In this document: positions 44,763-55,251 of the stretch, one piece after another
Position numbering within the stretch: the first letter of the stretch is position 1
How the letters are laid out: every line of letters starts with the position of its first letter
Assembly (NCBI GenBank): GCA_021772975.1
Contig: JAJFKY010000020.1
Location: 69,559 to 133,558, forward strand
Length of the DNA stretch: 64,000 nt
DNA from: Gammaproteobacteria bacterium
Lineage (GTDB): Bacteria; Pseudomonadota; Gammaproteobacteria; Xanthomonadales; Wenzhouxiangellaceae
Reading direction: 5' to 3'
The notes under the pieces: generated by a model
The model's database searches: none
Told to the model about the DNA's origin: nothing
Seen by the model: only the letters and a program-made list of their open reading frames with translations
Made by a program: the position numbers and the translations under genes

Positions 44763-47700
44763 TTATTGATGGCTGGTCTGCCAATCATCATGTTCCCGAA
44801 TCGGACGGCCCAGCATGCGGTCTTTCTGACGCTGCAGAAAACGTTTGAAATCGACCCCTATCATGTATAAAGCAGGAATCATAAACAGTGTATTGACGGT
44901 CGCAAATACGATACCGAACGCGAGTGAGGCGGCCATCGGCACCACGATCTGAGCCTGCAGGCTGGTTTCAAAGAATACGATTGGCACCAGTCCCAGAAAG
45001 GTGGTCAGCGAGGTCAGCAGAATGGCCCGGAAACGGCTGCGGCCGGCATTCACCACCGCGTCATATATCGGTACGCCTTCACGCCGGGCACGATTGATGA
45101 AATCAATCAGAATCAGGCTGTCGTTAACCACCACGCCGCTCAGGGCAATAATGCCGAACATTGATAGCATACTGACATCCAGGCCCAGCACCAGGTGGCC
45201 GAACAGCGCTCCGATCACACCAAACGGCACCACTGACATGATCAGCAGGGGCTGAACGTAGGAACGCAATGGAATGGCCATCAAGGCATAAATCAGAAAC
45301 ACCGCGAACGAGAACCCTGCGAGTAAATCGGCAAACAGCTGTTGCTGGTCTTCGGTGGCGCCGTCCAGGCGGGTTTTGATGCCAGGATAACGGGCCAGCA
45401 ATTCCGGTAGGAATTCAGTGCGAATTTCGCTGGCTATTTTGCCGGGTTCGGCGACGTCTTTGTCGACTTCCGCGGAAACCGCAATAGCGCGCTCCCGGTT
45501 ATAGCGGCGAATAACGGTGGGACTGGACGAAAACTCGACTTCAGCAACCGCGGCAAATGGTACTTCATCACCGTTTGGCGTCCGGATACGCATATTTTCC
45601 AGATAGCCCACTGAGTCTCGCTCACCACGTGGATAACGGACCATGACTTTGACTTCGTCTTTGCCGCGCTGAATACGCTGCACTTCTTCGCCGAAAAATG
45701 CCTGCCGCACCTGCCGTGCAAGGTCATTCAGGCTCAGTCCGAGTGTTTCGGCTTCCGGCTTGATATTCAGTTTGATTTCACGGTTGCCGCCTTCGTAACT
45801 GTTACGGATATCAAATACGCCATCATAGGTGCGGATTTTGTTGGCCAGCTCGCCGGCGGCAGCCTGCAGTTGCTGCAGATCGCTGCCAACCAGATTGAAA
45901 GCTATCGATGGGCCACTGCTGGGGCCGCCCGCGGAGGCAAAACTGAGTGTTTTAGCGCCGGCGATTTCGCCGATTCTGTCACGCCAGCGGCGCTCCACTT
46001 CCTTGGCGGATACCAGTGCTTTTTCGTCTTTAGCCAGTTCTACCAGTAAGGTGCCGGCGGTATCCCGGCCCGACCAGATAAAAGTGGTGTTGACCACCGA
46101 GCCGGCCGGTGCGCCCAACTCACTGCTCAACTCTTCATCAACTTCAACCAGCGTATCGCGTAAACGGTCCAGCGCGCGATGGGTACTGCTGGCGGGGCTG
46201 CCTTCATTCATTTCGATGTTGACCTGAATAAAATCACCCGCCAGATCGGGGAAAACCACCACCCGCAGTACGCCGCCGACCAACAGACTGAGTGAAAGGA
46301 TCAGGGCGGATACAAAGATCGAGACGGTCAGATATCTGCTCTTGATCGCCGCGCGAATCCAGGGCACGTAACGTCTGTCGGCAAAATTCTGCAGGCCTTC
46401 GGCAAACCGGCGCTGAAAACGGTACAGCGGGTTATGGCTGGCATCTTTGATCGGTTTAAGTTTCATGTGCGCCAGATGGGCGGGCAGAATCAATTTGGAC
46501 TCCACCAGCGAGAATATCAGCGCCAGAATGACCACCCAGCCGATCGCGGAGAAGAACTGGCCACTGATCCCCGACACCATCAGAATGGGCATAAACGCCG
46601 CCACTGTGGTCAATACCCCAAAGGTTGCCGGAACGGCCACCTGCATGGTGCCGTCAACGACATTTTTGACGGAATGACCATCTTTGCGGATTTTTGTGTA
46701 GACGCTTTCACCGATGATAATCGCGTCATCCACGACAATGCCAAGCACCAGGATAAAGCCGAACAGACTCAGCATATTGATACTGACTTCTGGAATGCGC
46801 ATCAGCCACAGCGTGCCCAAAAAAGCCACCGGCAGGCCGACCATGACCCAGAATGCCAGTTTTAACCGCAGGAACAGCGCCAGCACCAGAAATACCAGCA
46901 ATGCGCCACTCAACAGGTTCTTGTTCATCATGTCCAGGCGGCCTTTCAGATAATAGGAAATATCCGCCCAGTAATCGACGCCAATTTCGGCCGGCAGGCT
47001 GGCATTTTTATTATCCACATAACTGCGCACGGTTTGCGCAATCGCCAACTCGCTTTGATCACCCACCGACAGTACCCGGATCGCGATGGCGGGCTTGCCA
47101 TTGTGCAGGGTGTAACGCTCGCGTTCCTCAAAGGCATCCTGGACGTTGGCGATGTCCGACAACATCAGCCGCGTGCCGTCCGGATTAGTGCGCACCACGA
47201 TGCTTTCAAAATCAGTGCCGGTATATGCCTGACCTTTGGTGCGCAGCAGAATATCGCCGGTCGAGGAGTCAATCGAACCGGCCGGCAGATCCAGTGAGCC
47301 GACCCGCACGGCCTGGGCCACCTCGGCCATGGTCAGCCCGTATTTGCGCAGCGTCTGTTCGCTGACCTCGATGCCGATCTCGTAATCCCGGTCGCCAACC
47401 ACCTCGGCGCGGGTAACGCCGGGCAGCTGCACCAGTTCATTGCGCACGATCTTGGCGTATTCTTTCAGGGTGCGCTCACCGACATCGCCGAACACCGAGA
47501 TCCACATCACTTCCTGAGTCCACTGGGTCTTGGTGATCACCGGTTTTTCGGTTTCGCTGGGGAAGGTGGAAATGCCGTCTACCCGCAGCTTGATTTCGTC
47601 CAGAATGTCATCCGCGGCATAGCTTTGTTTGACGGCTACATTGACCGTGCCACTGCCTTCACGTCCAAACGATGTGATTTTATCGATCCCTTCAATATCC

Positions 47701-47936
47701 TGAATGGCTTCTTCCACCTTGACCAGCACGCCTTCCTCCACCTCGGTGGGGCTGGCGCCCAGATAGGGTACGCGCACGGTTACCTGATTGGGGTCAATCC
47801 GGGGCTGGATTTCTTTTTTGATGGTGAATGCAGACCACAGGCCGCCGACCAGCAGCGAGACCATCAGTAGATTGGCGGCGACATGGTTCTCGGCAAACCA
47901 GGCAATGATGGACTCGTACCAGTTACGTTGTTGCAT
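44763..47936 (-). CDS. RND-family efflux pump inner-membrane transporter
   Basis: 1057-aa AcrB/MexB-like (HAE/HME-type) proton-driven exporter with twelve helices in two halves and large periplasmic loops. N-terminal: WFAENHVAANLLMVSLLVGGLW, PGVTRAEVVGDRDYEIGIEV; the helix-4 proton-relay region FGFILVLGIVVDDAIIIGE and the second half VSMLSMFGIIALSGVVVNDSLILIDFINRARR are visible. It resembles the broad HAE1/AcrB group of unknown substrate rather than CusA/CzcA, but this is not certain. It is preceded by its membrane-fusion protein gene with a 23-bp gap. No TolC-type outer-membrane gene or regulator is adjacent. Confidence 0.95.
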   Translation of the reverse strand: MQQRNWYESIIAWFAENHVAANLLMVSLLVGGLWSAFTIKKEIQPRIDPNQVTVRVPYLGASPTEVEEGVLVKVEEAIQDIEGIDKITSFGREGSGTVNVAVKQSYAADDILDEIKLRVDGISTFPSETEKPVITKTQWTQEVMWISVFGDVGERTLKEYAKIVRNELVQLPGVTRAEVVGDRDYEIGIEVSEQTLRKYGLTMAEVAQAVRVGSLDLPAGSIDSSTGDILLRTKGQAYTGTDFESIVVRTNPDGTRLMLSDIANVQDAFEERERYTLHNGKPAIAIRVLSVGDQSELAIAQTVRSYVDNKNASLPAEIGVDYWADISYYLKGRLDMMNKNLLSGALLVFLVLALFLRLKLAFWVMVGLPVAFLGTLWLMRIPEVSINMLSLFGFILVLGIVVDDAIIIGESVYTKIRKDGHSVKNVVDGTMQVAVPATFGVLTTVAAFMPILMVSGISGQFFSAIGWVVILALIFSLVESKLILPAHLAHMKLKPIKDASHNPLYRFQRRFAEGLQNFADRRYVPWIRAAIKSRYLTVSIFVSALILSLSLLVGGVLRVVVFPDLAGDFIQVNIEMNEGSPASSTHRALDRLRDTLVEVDEELSSELGAPAGSVVNTTFIWSGRDTAGTLLVELAKDEKALVSAKEVERRWRDRIGEIAGAKTLSFASAGGPSSGPSIAFNLVGSDLQQLQAAAGELANKIRTYDGVFDIRNSYEGGNREIKLNIKPEAETLGLSLNDLARQVRQAFFGEEVQRIQRGKDEVKVMVRYPRGERDSVGYLENMRIRTPNGDEVPFAAVAEVEFSSSPTVIRRYNRERAIAVSAEVDKDVAEPGKIASEIRTEFLPELLARYPGIKTRLDGATEDQQQLFADLLAGFSFAVFLIYALMAIPLRSYVQPLLIMSVVPFGVIGALFGHLVLGLDVSMLSMFGIIALSGVVVNDSLILIDFINRARREGVPIYDAVVNAGRSRFRAILLTSLTTFLGLVPIVFFETSLQAQIVVPMAASLAFGIVFATVNTLFMIPALYMIGVDFKRFLQRQKDRMLGRPIREHDDWQTSHQ

Positions 47937-47959
47937 GTTGATTCTCTGTTCTCAGCAGG

Positions 47960-49369
47960 TTAATTAACCCGTTCACTGATGCTTGGTTCAGCCTTGGCCT
48001 GCGCCTGCACGGCGCGGGTTGATTCAGCTTGGGCACTCGTATCGAAGTCGGACTCAGCCTCGGCCGCGGGTTCGATATAAGGCTCATCAACAGGCTCTGG
48101 TTGACCGGCCAGTTGGCCGGGCTGATCTGATTGTGAACTCTCATCAGCAGCAAAAATCCTTATCGGCGTGCCGGGTATCGGGGCGGCAATAGCGGTGGTG
48201 ATAACCCGCTCGCCAGGCTCCAGCCCGGCGCTGATATACACCTGTTGGGGGGTGGCGCGGTCAATCACCACAGTGCGCACATCCAGCCGGTCATCAGCAT
48301 CGGCAACCAGGATCGTACCGTCCTCGCGCAGGCTGGCGCGTGGTAGAGCAATCACATCATTGGCGCGCACACCTTCGATCTCAGCCTTGACGAAAGTGCC
48401 CATACGTAGCGGCATGGGCCGTTCAGTACCCAGTAAACCATACGGATCACGCAGTACGGCCACCGCATAAGTGACCCGGGTAGCAGCATCCAGGAAACCT
48501 TCGGTGCGTACGATCTGTGCCTCCCAGCTCTGCTGACTGCGCTGGTTGGTGGCGATCAGCCTGACCGGAGTATATTGCTGTGAATCATTGGCGTGCATGG
48601 TATCGGGCAGGCGAATGTAATCCAGATCGTTTTCGGTTAGCGGCAGACGCACCTCGGCGATATCGACGGCAAAAGTTACCCCCAGCGTGTTGCCTGGAGC
48701 GACATACTGGCCCAGATCAACCGCCCGGCTTTTGACCAGGCCTGAATAGGGCAGGCTGATTCTGGTGCGCTGTAAATCCCGGCTGGCCATTTGTAATGCC
48801 GCCCGCATGGCTTTGACGTTGGCTTCAGCTTGCGCCAGTTGCGGCACGCGCAGGACCAGTTGATTGGGTTGTTTGCCGCTGCCGCCAATAGGACCGTTCA
48901 GGTTCTGCCAGTCCTTGCGGGCCTGATCGGCGCGGGCCTGCTCTTCGGCCAGCAGCGCTTCGGCGTTGGCCAGATTGGCTTCCGCGCTGCTGAGCGCGGC
49001 CCGATAATCACTGGGGTCAATTTCCAGCAGCACATCGCCGGCGGCAAAAAAGCCACCTGCGACAAATGAAGGTGACAGTTTGACCACCTTGCCCGCCACT
49101 TCCGGCACCAGGGTGGTTTCCGTCTGCGGCTCGACCGTACCCTGTGAGATCACCGTATAGGTCAAACTTTGCGGGCTGACCGTCACGGTATCGACCAATT
49201 GCGCAACAGGCGGTTTTTCCTCAGCTGGAGGCGGTTGTCGCATACTGATAAAAGCCACCAGCAGGACAATGCTTCCGAGCAGTACCCACAATGGCAGCAA
49301 GCGCTTCAGCAGCCCTGGCTTGCGCCGGGATACGGCGGGTACGGAATGATTATGGGTGTTGTTACTCAC
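47960..49369 (-). CDS. RND efflux pump periplasmic adaptor (membrane fusion protein)
   Basis: 469-aa HlyD/AcrA-family protein. A cytosolic basic N terminus precedes a membrane helix (LLPLWVLLGSIVLLVAFISM), then a lipoyl-like/barrel-sandwich part (ETTLVPEVAGKVVKLSPSFVAGGFFAAGDVLLEID), a helical hairpin (SSAEANLANAEALLAEEQARADQA) and a beta barrel (RMGTFVKAEIEG). It joins the RND pump to an outer-membrane channel. The start is GTG. The last 60 residues or so (after AAPIPGTPIRIF) form an acidic, Gln/Ala/Ser-rich tail not seen in standard adaptors. Confidence 0.93.
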   Translation of the reverse strand: MSNNTHNHSVPAVSRRKPGLLKRLLPLWVLLGSIVLLVAFISMRQPPPAEEKPPVAQLVDTVTVSPQSLTYTVISQGTVEPQTETTLVPEVAGKVVKLSPSFVAGGFFAAGDVLLEIDPSDYRAALSSAEANLANAEALLAEEQARADQARKDWQNLNGPIGGSGKQPNQLVLRVPQLAQAEANVKAMRAALQMASRDLQRTRISLPYSGLVKSRAVDLGQYVAPGNTLGVTFAVDIAEVRLPLTENDLDYIRLPDTMHANDSQQYTPVRLIATNQRSQQSWEAQIVRTEGFLDAATRVTYAVAVLRDPYGLLGTERPMPLRMGTFVKAEIEGVRANDVIALPRASLREDGTILVADADDRLDVRTVVIDRATPQQVYISAGLEPGERVITTAIAAPIPGTPIRIFAADESSQSDQPGQLAGQPEPVDEPYIEPAAEAESDFDTSAQAESTRAVQAQAKAEPSISERVN

Positions 49370-49558
49370 GATAAACCTCTGCTACGCCGCACCAGCGGCT
49401 TTTCCAGCTATTGTCTTGGTTATGGAGGTTGAAATCCTGTGCCAAAAGGCATGTCGGTAAAATAAGTGACTTTTGTCATCCGCCTTGGTGGCGTGACTGT
49501 TAAAACATACCGATCCTGAATCATTTAGAATATAGACTGTTTGATCAGGAAAAGTGCA

Positions 49559-50344
49559 ATGTTGGAGCGTATTCAACGCGGGGTCACTCTCAAAACTGAA
49601 GCTGAAATTGAAGCCATGGCGGTGGCCGGGCGATTAGCCGGTGAGGTATTGCGAATGATCGCACCGCATGTCCAGGCGGGCGTCACCACCGATGAATTAA
49701 ACACGCTGTGTCATGACTATATTGTCAATCAGCAGCAGGCCATTCCGGCGCCACTCAATTATCGTGGTTTCCCCAAATCGATCTGCACCTCGGTCAATGA
49801 CGTGGTCTGTCACGGTATCCCGGGCGAAAAAACCCTGAAAAAGGGTGATATCGTCAACATTGACGTCACCGTGATCAAGGATGGCTGGCATGGTGATACC
49901 AGCAAAATGTTTTTGCTCGGCGAGGCGCCGCTGCGGGCCAGACGGGTATGTGAGGTCGCTCATGCCGCCATGCTGCGCGGGATTGAGCTGGTGCGTCCCG
50001 GCATCCGTCTGGGGGATATCGGTCACGCGATTCAGACTTTCGTGGAAGCCGAGCATTGTGCGGTGGTGCGCGATTATTGCGGTCACGGTATCGGCCGGGT
50101 GTTTCACGAGGACCCGCAGGTACTGCATTACGGGCGTCCCGATACCGGTCTGGAACTGCAGGCCGGCATGGTGTTCACGATTGAGCCGATGGTCAATCTG
50201 GGCCGCAAGGAAACCCGTCTGATGGCAGATGGCTGGACGGTAAAAACCAAGGATCGCAGTCTGTCGGCACAGTGGGAGCACACCATTGCGGTGACGCCGG
50301 ATGGCTATCGCGTATTGACCTGCCTGCCGGGTGATCCGCTCTGA
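49559..50344 (+). CDS. map: Type I methionine aminopeptidase
   Basis: 261-aa metallopeptidase that removes initiator Met. It contains the five metal ligands in the usual places: DVTVIKDGWHGDTSKMF (two Asp), GHGIGRVFHEDPQ (His), FTIEPMVN (Glu) and SAQWEHTIAVT (Glu), together with NDVVCHGIPG. A frame begins at TTG 49541, but ATG 49559 with AGGAAAA upstream gives the family start (MLERIQRGVTLKTEAEI). It is followed by glnD after 100 bp, as in many gammaproteobacteria (rpsB/tsf-map-glnD neighbourhood). Confidence 0.97.
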   Translation: MLERIQRGVTLKTEAEIEAMAVAGRLAGEVLRMIAPHVQAGVTTDELNTLCHDYIVNQQQAIPAPLNYRGFPKSICTSVNDVVCHGIPGEKTLKKGDIVNIDVTVIKDGWHGDTSKMFLLGEAPLRARRVCEVAHAAMLRGIELVRPGIRLGDIGHAIQTFVEAEHCAVVRDYCGHGIGRVFHEDPQVLHYGRPDTGLELQAGMVFTIEPMVNLGRKETRLMADGWTVKTKDRSLSAQWEHTIAVTPDGYRVLTCLPGDPL

Positions 50345-50444
50345 TCAATGGCAGCCTGTTAATTGCTGCCACGGCTGACCAGCGGCGGCAACACTTCAGA
50401 CGGATATTCAACCTGAATCCAGCACCCACGATCGGGCCATAAGC

Positions 50445-53084
50445 ATGCCTTCCCCGCCAGCCGGTTTAACACCGGCAGCCCAGCTCGATAAAGTCACACG
50501 CGCGCTGCAACAACAGCTGGGGCGGATTGATCGGACGCTGCAGCAGGCCTATGCGGACGGAGAGTCCATTGTTGAACTGGTAACCCGCCGGGCCGTGCTG
50601 GTGGCCGAGGCACTGTGCGACAGCTGGCGGCAGATTCTGGGGCGGGCATCGGATCTGACCCTGGTGGCGGTGGGCGGCTTTGGCCGTGGCGAGCTGCATC
50701 CCTATTCTGATATTGATTTGCTGATCCTCAGCGATAACGAGACCGCGGCAAGCCATGCCGCACTGGAAATCTGGATCGGTGTGTTGTGGAATGCCGGCGT
50801 GCCGGTTTCACACAGTGTGCGCACACTCCAGCAATGTCGGCAGCAGGCCAGCGATGATGTCACGGTGGTGACCAATCTGATGGAAGCTCGTTTGCTGGCG
50901 GGCAATGAAGCATTGTTTCAACACATGCAGCAGCAGACATCGGTCAGCAATATCTGGCCGGCCGGCGAGTTTTTTGCCGCCAAACTGGCCGAGCAGGAAC
51001 GGCGTCACGCCAGTTTTGAGGACACAGCCTACCGTCTGGAGCCCAATCTGAAAGAAAGCCCGGGTGGTTTGCGCGACATCCAGACCATCGGCTGGATAGC
51101 CCGCCGACACTTTGGCGATGCCGACCTGGCTACCCTGGTCGGACATGGTTTTTTGCTGCGTGATGAATACAGCGAATTGATTTCAGCCCGGAATTTTTTA
51201 TGGCGGGTACGCTGGATCAACCATACCATCACCCAGCGCGCGGAAGAGCGGTTGTTGTTCGCTCAGCAGAAACAACTGGCGGCTGAACTGGGCTATATCG
51301 ATCAGCAGCAGGTGACCCGTGCGGTGGAGCAGTTCATGCAGCAGTATTACCGCACGGTGACCAATGTCGAGCGCTTGAATGAACGCCTGCTGCAGCAATA
51401 CCGTGAGGAGTTGCTGATCACCGGGATGCAGGTGCGTGAGCTGGATAGCGAGTTTCAGGTCAGGGATGATTACCTGGAAGCCCGCCACCCTGGTGTGTTT
51501 CAAGCCCGGCCGCTGGCGATTATGGACCTGTTTTTACATCTGCAGACCGATACCAGCATTCGTGGCGTGCGCGCGGGTACCATCCGCTGGCTGCGCGAGG
51601 CGCTCAAGTCACAAGACAGCGACACTGCCGGGACGCTGGTCAATGACCCGCTGGCGCTGGGGCGTTTTATGGACATTCTGCGTCAACCGGTGGGGGTGTA
51701 TGCACAATTGGCGCGCATGAACCGGTATGGTCTGCTGGCCCGTCTGATTCCCGGCTTTGCCCAGGTGACCGGTTTAATGCAGTTTGATCTGTTTCATGTG
51801 TATACCGTGGATCAGCATACGCTGTTCGTGATCCGCAACCTGCGCCGCTTTGCCTACCGCAAATATGGCGAGCAGTTCAGTCATGCCGCGAATGTTTTCC
51901 AGCGGATAGACAAGCCGGAAATGCTGTATCTCGCCGCTTTATTTCATGACATCGCCAAAGGCCGTGGCGGCGATCATTCAGAACTGGGGGCGATAGATGC
52001 CAATGCATTCGCCGCGCAGCTGCGTTTGTCGGACAAGGAAACGCAGCTTATCACCTGGCTGGTCAGGCAACATCTGCTGCTGTCACGCAGCGCGCAACGT
52101 GAGGACCTGAGCGACCCGGATGTGATACATCGATTTGCCTCGCAAGTCGCCCAGCGCGAACGCCTGGATTATCTGTATCTGCTGACGGTGGCCGATATCG
52201 CCGCCACCAATCCGGATTTATGGAACTCCTGGAAGGACATGCTGTTGTGGGATCTGTATCAGAAAACCGCCAGCGCCTTTCAGCAAGGACTCAGCCGTCC
52301 GTTAAGCCGCGTCGAAAAAGCCCGTGAGACCCGTTCCCGTGTGTTCAGCCAGCTGGTTGCGCAACAGACCAATGTGGCCGCGCTGAGTGAATTATGGAGA
52401 TCGTTTCCCAATGAGGTATTTGAGCGCTTTGACGATGACCAGCTGCAATGGCTGACCCAGGCGATGCTCGACCACGGGCAGGCCGCCTGGCCATTGCTTG
52501 CGGTGCGCAGCCTGAGAGACGAGCAGATCACCGAGTTGCTGGTGATCGGTCAATCCTTTGACGGCTTTTTCGCGACCGTGATCGGTGAACTGGAGCGCAT
52601 GCGCTGCAATATTTTCAACGCCCGGATCCAAAGTACCCGCCGAAAACTGGCGGTGGATATGTTTCAGCTGGTTGACGCCAGCGGCGCACCCCTGAACCGC
52701 AGTGACTGCCAGCGGCTGCAGCTCAAACTGCAGCCGCGTCTGCGGGCTCGCAGTACCCCTGAGGCTATTCACTTTGCCATTCCCAGGCGCTTACGTGAAT
52801 TTTTAAGCAATGCCGTGATCCGCTTCAGCAACTGCCATGAGCTGACCAGAATGGAAGTCAAATGCACCGACCGGCCCGGTTTGCTATCCAGCATCGCGAA
52901 TGTGCTGCTGGCGCATAAAGTGCGCCTGCATGATGCCCGGATTTCCACTTTTGGTGAGCAGGTGGAAGATTCATTTTTGCTTTCAGACTATGCGGATAAG
53001 GCTTTGGATAACGCCACCTGCCGCCTGCTCCAGGAAGCCTTGCAGCAGGCTCTGGATACGCCGTTGAGTGAGCTGAGTCATTAA
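50445..53084 (+). CDS. glnD: Bifunctional [PII] uridylyltransferase/uridylyl-removing enzyme
   Basis: 879-aa nitrogen sensor that uridylylates PII when glutamine is low and removes UMP when it is high. Domains in order: nucleotidyltransferase with GGFGRGELHPYSDIDLLI (about residues 69-86), a helical GlnD domain, an HD phosphohydrolase domain with AALFHDIAKGRGGDHS (about residues 500-515), and two ACT domains at the C terminus (FFATVIGELERMRCNIFNARI and TDRPGLLSSIANVLLAHKVRLHDARISTFGEQVEDSF). Length and order fit the E. coli enzyme. The ATG has only a weak SD. Confidence 0.97.
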   Translation: MPSPPAGLTPAAQLDKVTRALQQQLGRIDRTLQQAYADGESIVELVTRRAVLVAEALCDSWRQILGRASDLTLVAVGGFGRGELHPYSDIDLLILSDNETAASHAALEIWIGVLWNAGVPVSHSVRTLQQCRQQASDDVTVVTNLMEARLLAGNEALFQHMQQQTSVSNIWPAGEFFAAKLAEQERRHASFEDTAYRLEPNLKESPGGLRDIQTIGWIARRHFGDADLATLVGHGFLLRDEYSELISARNFLWRVRWINHTITQRAEERLLFAQQKQLAAELGYIDQQQVTRAVEQFMQQYYRTVTNVERLNERLLQQYREELLITGMQVRELDSEFQVRDDYLEARHPGVFQARPLAIMDLFLHLQTDTSIRGVRAGTIRWLREALKSQDSDTAGTLVNDPLALGRFMDILRQPVGVYAQLARMNRYGLLARLIPGFAQVTGLMQFDLFHVYTVDQHTLFVIRNLRRFAYRKYGEQFSHAANVFQRIDKPEMLYLAALFHDIAKGRGGDHSELGAIDANAFAAQLRLSDKETQLITWLVRQHLLLSRSAQREDLSDPDVIHRFASQVAQRERLDYLYLLTVADIAATNPDLWNSWKDMLLWDLYQKTASAFQQGLSRPLSRVEKARETRSRVFSQLVAQQTNVAALSELWRSFPNEVFERFDDDQLQWLTQAMLDHGQAAWPLLAVRSLRDEQITELLVIGQSFDGFFATVIGELERMRCNIFNARIQSTRRKLAVDMFQLVDASGAPLNRSDCQRLQLKLQPRLRARSTPEAIHFAIPRRLREFLSNAVIRFSNCHELTRMEVKCTDRPGLLSSIANVLLAHKVRLHDARISTFGEQVEDSFLLSDYADKALDNATCRLLQEALQQALDTPLSELSH

Positions 53085-53153
53085 TCTTCGCAGCACCTCA
53101 GGGCACGTTAAAATTCTCAACCATCGGGGCAGGGATCAAGCTAAAATACCAGC

Positions 53154-53981
53154 ATGAATGATGTTGCGCCTTATCAAAATATCGTCGAGGCTGCCTGGCA
53201 GCAGCGGCAGGAACTCACCCCTGGTAATGCCTCCGGCGAGTTATTGGACACCTTATCGGTGTGTCTCAATAGCCTCGAAGCCGGAGAAGTACGTGTCGCG
53301 GAGCAAACCGGGAGCGGTGACTGGGTGGTGCATGAATGGCTGAAGCAGGCCATTCTGCTGTATTTCCGTACTCACTCAAACACCATCGTGGAAGGTGGTA
53401 TCACGCGTTATTTCGATAAGGTCCCGCTGCGTTTTACCGGTGACGATGACGTCAGCCGCAGCGGTGCGCGCGTAGTGCCGCCCGCCATCGTTCGGCGGGG
53501 TGCGCATATCGCACCGGACGCGGTGCTGATGCCCAGTTATGTCAATATCGGTGCGTATGTGGGCAGCGGCAGCATGGTGGATACCTGGGCCACGGTGGGT
53601 TCGTGCGCACAGATTGGCAAAAATGTGCATATTTCCGGTGGCGCGGGCATTGGTGGTGTGCTGGAACCGCTGCAGGCCAGCCCGACCATTATTGAAGACG
53701 GTTGTTTTATCGGCGCGCGTTCAGAGGTGGTGGAGGGCGTGCGGGTCGGTAAGGGGGCGGTGATCGGGATGGGAGTGTTTATCGGCCAGAGTACCAAAAT
53801 CTATGTGCGTGAATCGGGCGAAATCATACACGGATACGTTCCTGCCGGTGCGGTAGTGGTGCCGGGCAGTCTGCCGGCGGATGATGGCAGCCACAGTCTG
53901 GCGTGCGCCGTGATCGTTAAACAGGTGGATGCGCAGACGCGCGCCAAGACCGGCGTTAACGAATTGCTGCGAATGGCGTAA
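53154..53981 (+). CDS. dapD: 2,3,4,5-tetrahydropyridine-2,6-dicarboxylate N-succinyltransferase
   Basis: 275-aa left-handed beta-helix acyltransferase of lysine/meso-diaminopimelate synthesis. Family marks are AILLYFRTH, a C-terminal hexapeptide-repeat region ([49 protein letters not shown]), [32 protein letters not shown] and the C-terminal KTGVNELLR. It is a trimer using succinyl-CoA. It lies 70 bp after glnD. The succinyl-CoA used could be tied to the sucCD genes just downstream, though that is only a location remark. Confidence 0.97.
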   Translation: MNDVAPYQNIVEAAWQQRQELTPGNASGELLDTLSVCLNSLEAGEVRVAEQTGSGDWVVHEWLKQAILLYFRTHSNTIVEGGITRYFDKVPLRFTGDDDVSRSGARVVPPAIVRRGAHIAPDAVLMPSYVNIGAYVGSGSMVDTWATVGSCAQIGKNVHISGGAGIGGVLEPLQASPTIIEDGCFIGARSEVVEGVRVGKGAVIGMGVFIGQSTKIYVRESGEIIHGYVPAGAVVVPGSLPADDGSHSLACAVIVKQVDAQTRAKTGVNELLRMA

Positions 53982-54024
53982 AATAGACGCCTGACTCAAC
54001 GAGTTCTCAATTCAGGCTTTACCA

Positions 54025-54049
54025 GCGCCCATCGCGGGTGCATTTTTTT
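54025..54049 (+). terminator. Likely intrinsic terminator after dapD
   Basis: GCGCCC (54025-54030) and GGGTGC (54036-54041) pair with one G-T, with a five-base loop and a run of seven T from 54043. It lies 44 bp after dapD and 33 bp before sucC, so it could insulate the two or attenuate read-through. A second, weaker inverted repeat precedes it. Confidence 0.6.
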
Positions 54050-54081
54050 ACAACAATCAAACCAACAAGCAAGGCTAAACT

Positions 54082-55251
54082 ATGAATTTTCACGAGTATC
54101 AAGCCAAAGAGCTGTTCTCTCAATACGGCATCCCGGTACCGGCCGGAAAGGTGGCCGACACGCCCGATGCGGCGGTTGCCGCGGCCGAAGCCATCGGTGG
54201 TTCCATGTGGGTGGTCAAGGCCCAGGTGCATGCCGGTGGTCGCGGCAAGGCCGGCGGCGTCAAGTTGGTTCGCAGTCTGGAAGAGCTGCGCACCGAAGCG
54301 GAAAATATGCTGGGCATGAGTATCAGCACCTATCAGTCAGGTGGCCAGTCGTTTCCGGTTAACCAGGTATTGATAGCCGAAGCGATTGATATTGATCAGG
54401 AATTATATCTAAGCGCGCTGATCGACCGCACCCATCGTTGTGTGGCGTTTATGGGTTCAGCTGCCGGCGGTGTGGATATCGAGCAGGTGGCGCATGATAC
54501 CCCGGAGAAAATTATCCGCGTGCGGGTTAATCCGACCGCCGGCCTGCAGTCTTTTCAGTGTCGTCAGATGGGTTTTGGCATGGGCCTGAATGCCCGTCAG
54601 GTCAATCAGCTGACCCGCATCATGCATGCGCTGTATAAGCTGTTTACCGAGAAAGATCTGAGCCTGCTGGAAGTCAATCCGCTGATTGTTGACGGCAACG
54701 GCGATCTGCTTGCGCTGGACGCCAAGATCAATGCCGATGGCAACGCCCTGTTTCGTCATCAGGCGCTGGCGGCGATGCGCGATGAGTCGCAGGAAGACGC
54801 CACCGAGCTGGAAGCCAGCAAACATGATCTGAACTACGTCACACTGGACGGCGACATCGCCTGTATGGTCAACGGCGCCGGTCTGGCGATGGCAACCATG
54901 GATGTGATCAAACTGAACGGTGGCGATCCGGCCAACTTTCTGGATGTCGGCGGTGGCACCAATGCCGAACGCGTCAAGGAAGCATTTAAGCTGATTTTAT
55001 CCGGCGACAAGGTGAAGGCCATTCTGGTCAATATTTTCGGTGGCATCGTGCGTTGTGATCTGATTGCTGAAGGCATTATCAGCGCCGCGCGTGATATTGA
55101 GATTAATGTGCCATTGGTGGTCCGGCTGGAAGGCACCAATGTCGACAAAGGTAAACAGATGCTGGAAGACAGCGATATCGCAGTGATTGTCGCCAGTGAC
55201 TTGAACGACGGCGCGAAAAAAGCCGTGGCAGCAGCACGGGAGGCGGCATGA
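54082..55251 (+). CDS. sucC: Succinate-CoA ligase (ADP-forming) subunit beta
   Basis: 389-aa ATP-grasp subunit of succinyl-CoA synthetase of the TCA cycle. The start [20 protein letters not shown] is the family mark; [27 protein letters not shown] and the C-terminal CoA-ligase fold ([32 protein letters not shown]) follow. SD AAGGCTAA is present. It overlaps sucD by 4 bp (ATGA). Here it is not downstream of sdh or odh genes, as in E. coli, but next to dapD and nadE. Confidence 0.98.
   Translation: MNFHEYQAKELFSQYGIPVPAGKVADTPDAAVAAAEAIGGSMWVVKAQVHAGGRGKAGGVKLVRSLEELRTEAENMLGMSISTYQSGGQSFPVNQVLIAEAIDIDQELYLSALIDRTHRCVAFMGSAAGGVDIEQVAHDTPEKIIRVRVNPTAGLQSFQCRQMGFGMGLNARQVNQLTRIMHALYKLFTEKDLSLLEVNPLIVDGNGDLLALDAKINADGNALFRHQALAAMRDESQEDATELEASKHDLNYVTLDGDIACMVNGAGLAMATMDVIKLNGGDPANFLDVGGGTNAERVKEAFKLILSGDKVKAILVNIFGGIVRCDLIAEGIISAARDIEINVPLVVRLEGTNVDKGKQMLEDSDIAVIVASDLNDGAKKAVAAAREAA

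Noticed and set aside
54001-54081. Riboswitch or attenuator in the sucC leader
   Set aside because: Two short inverted repeats and a T-run are seen, but this is better explained as the dapD terminator; no conserved riboswitch motif is visible.
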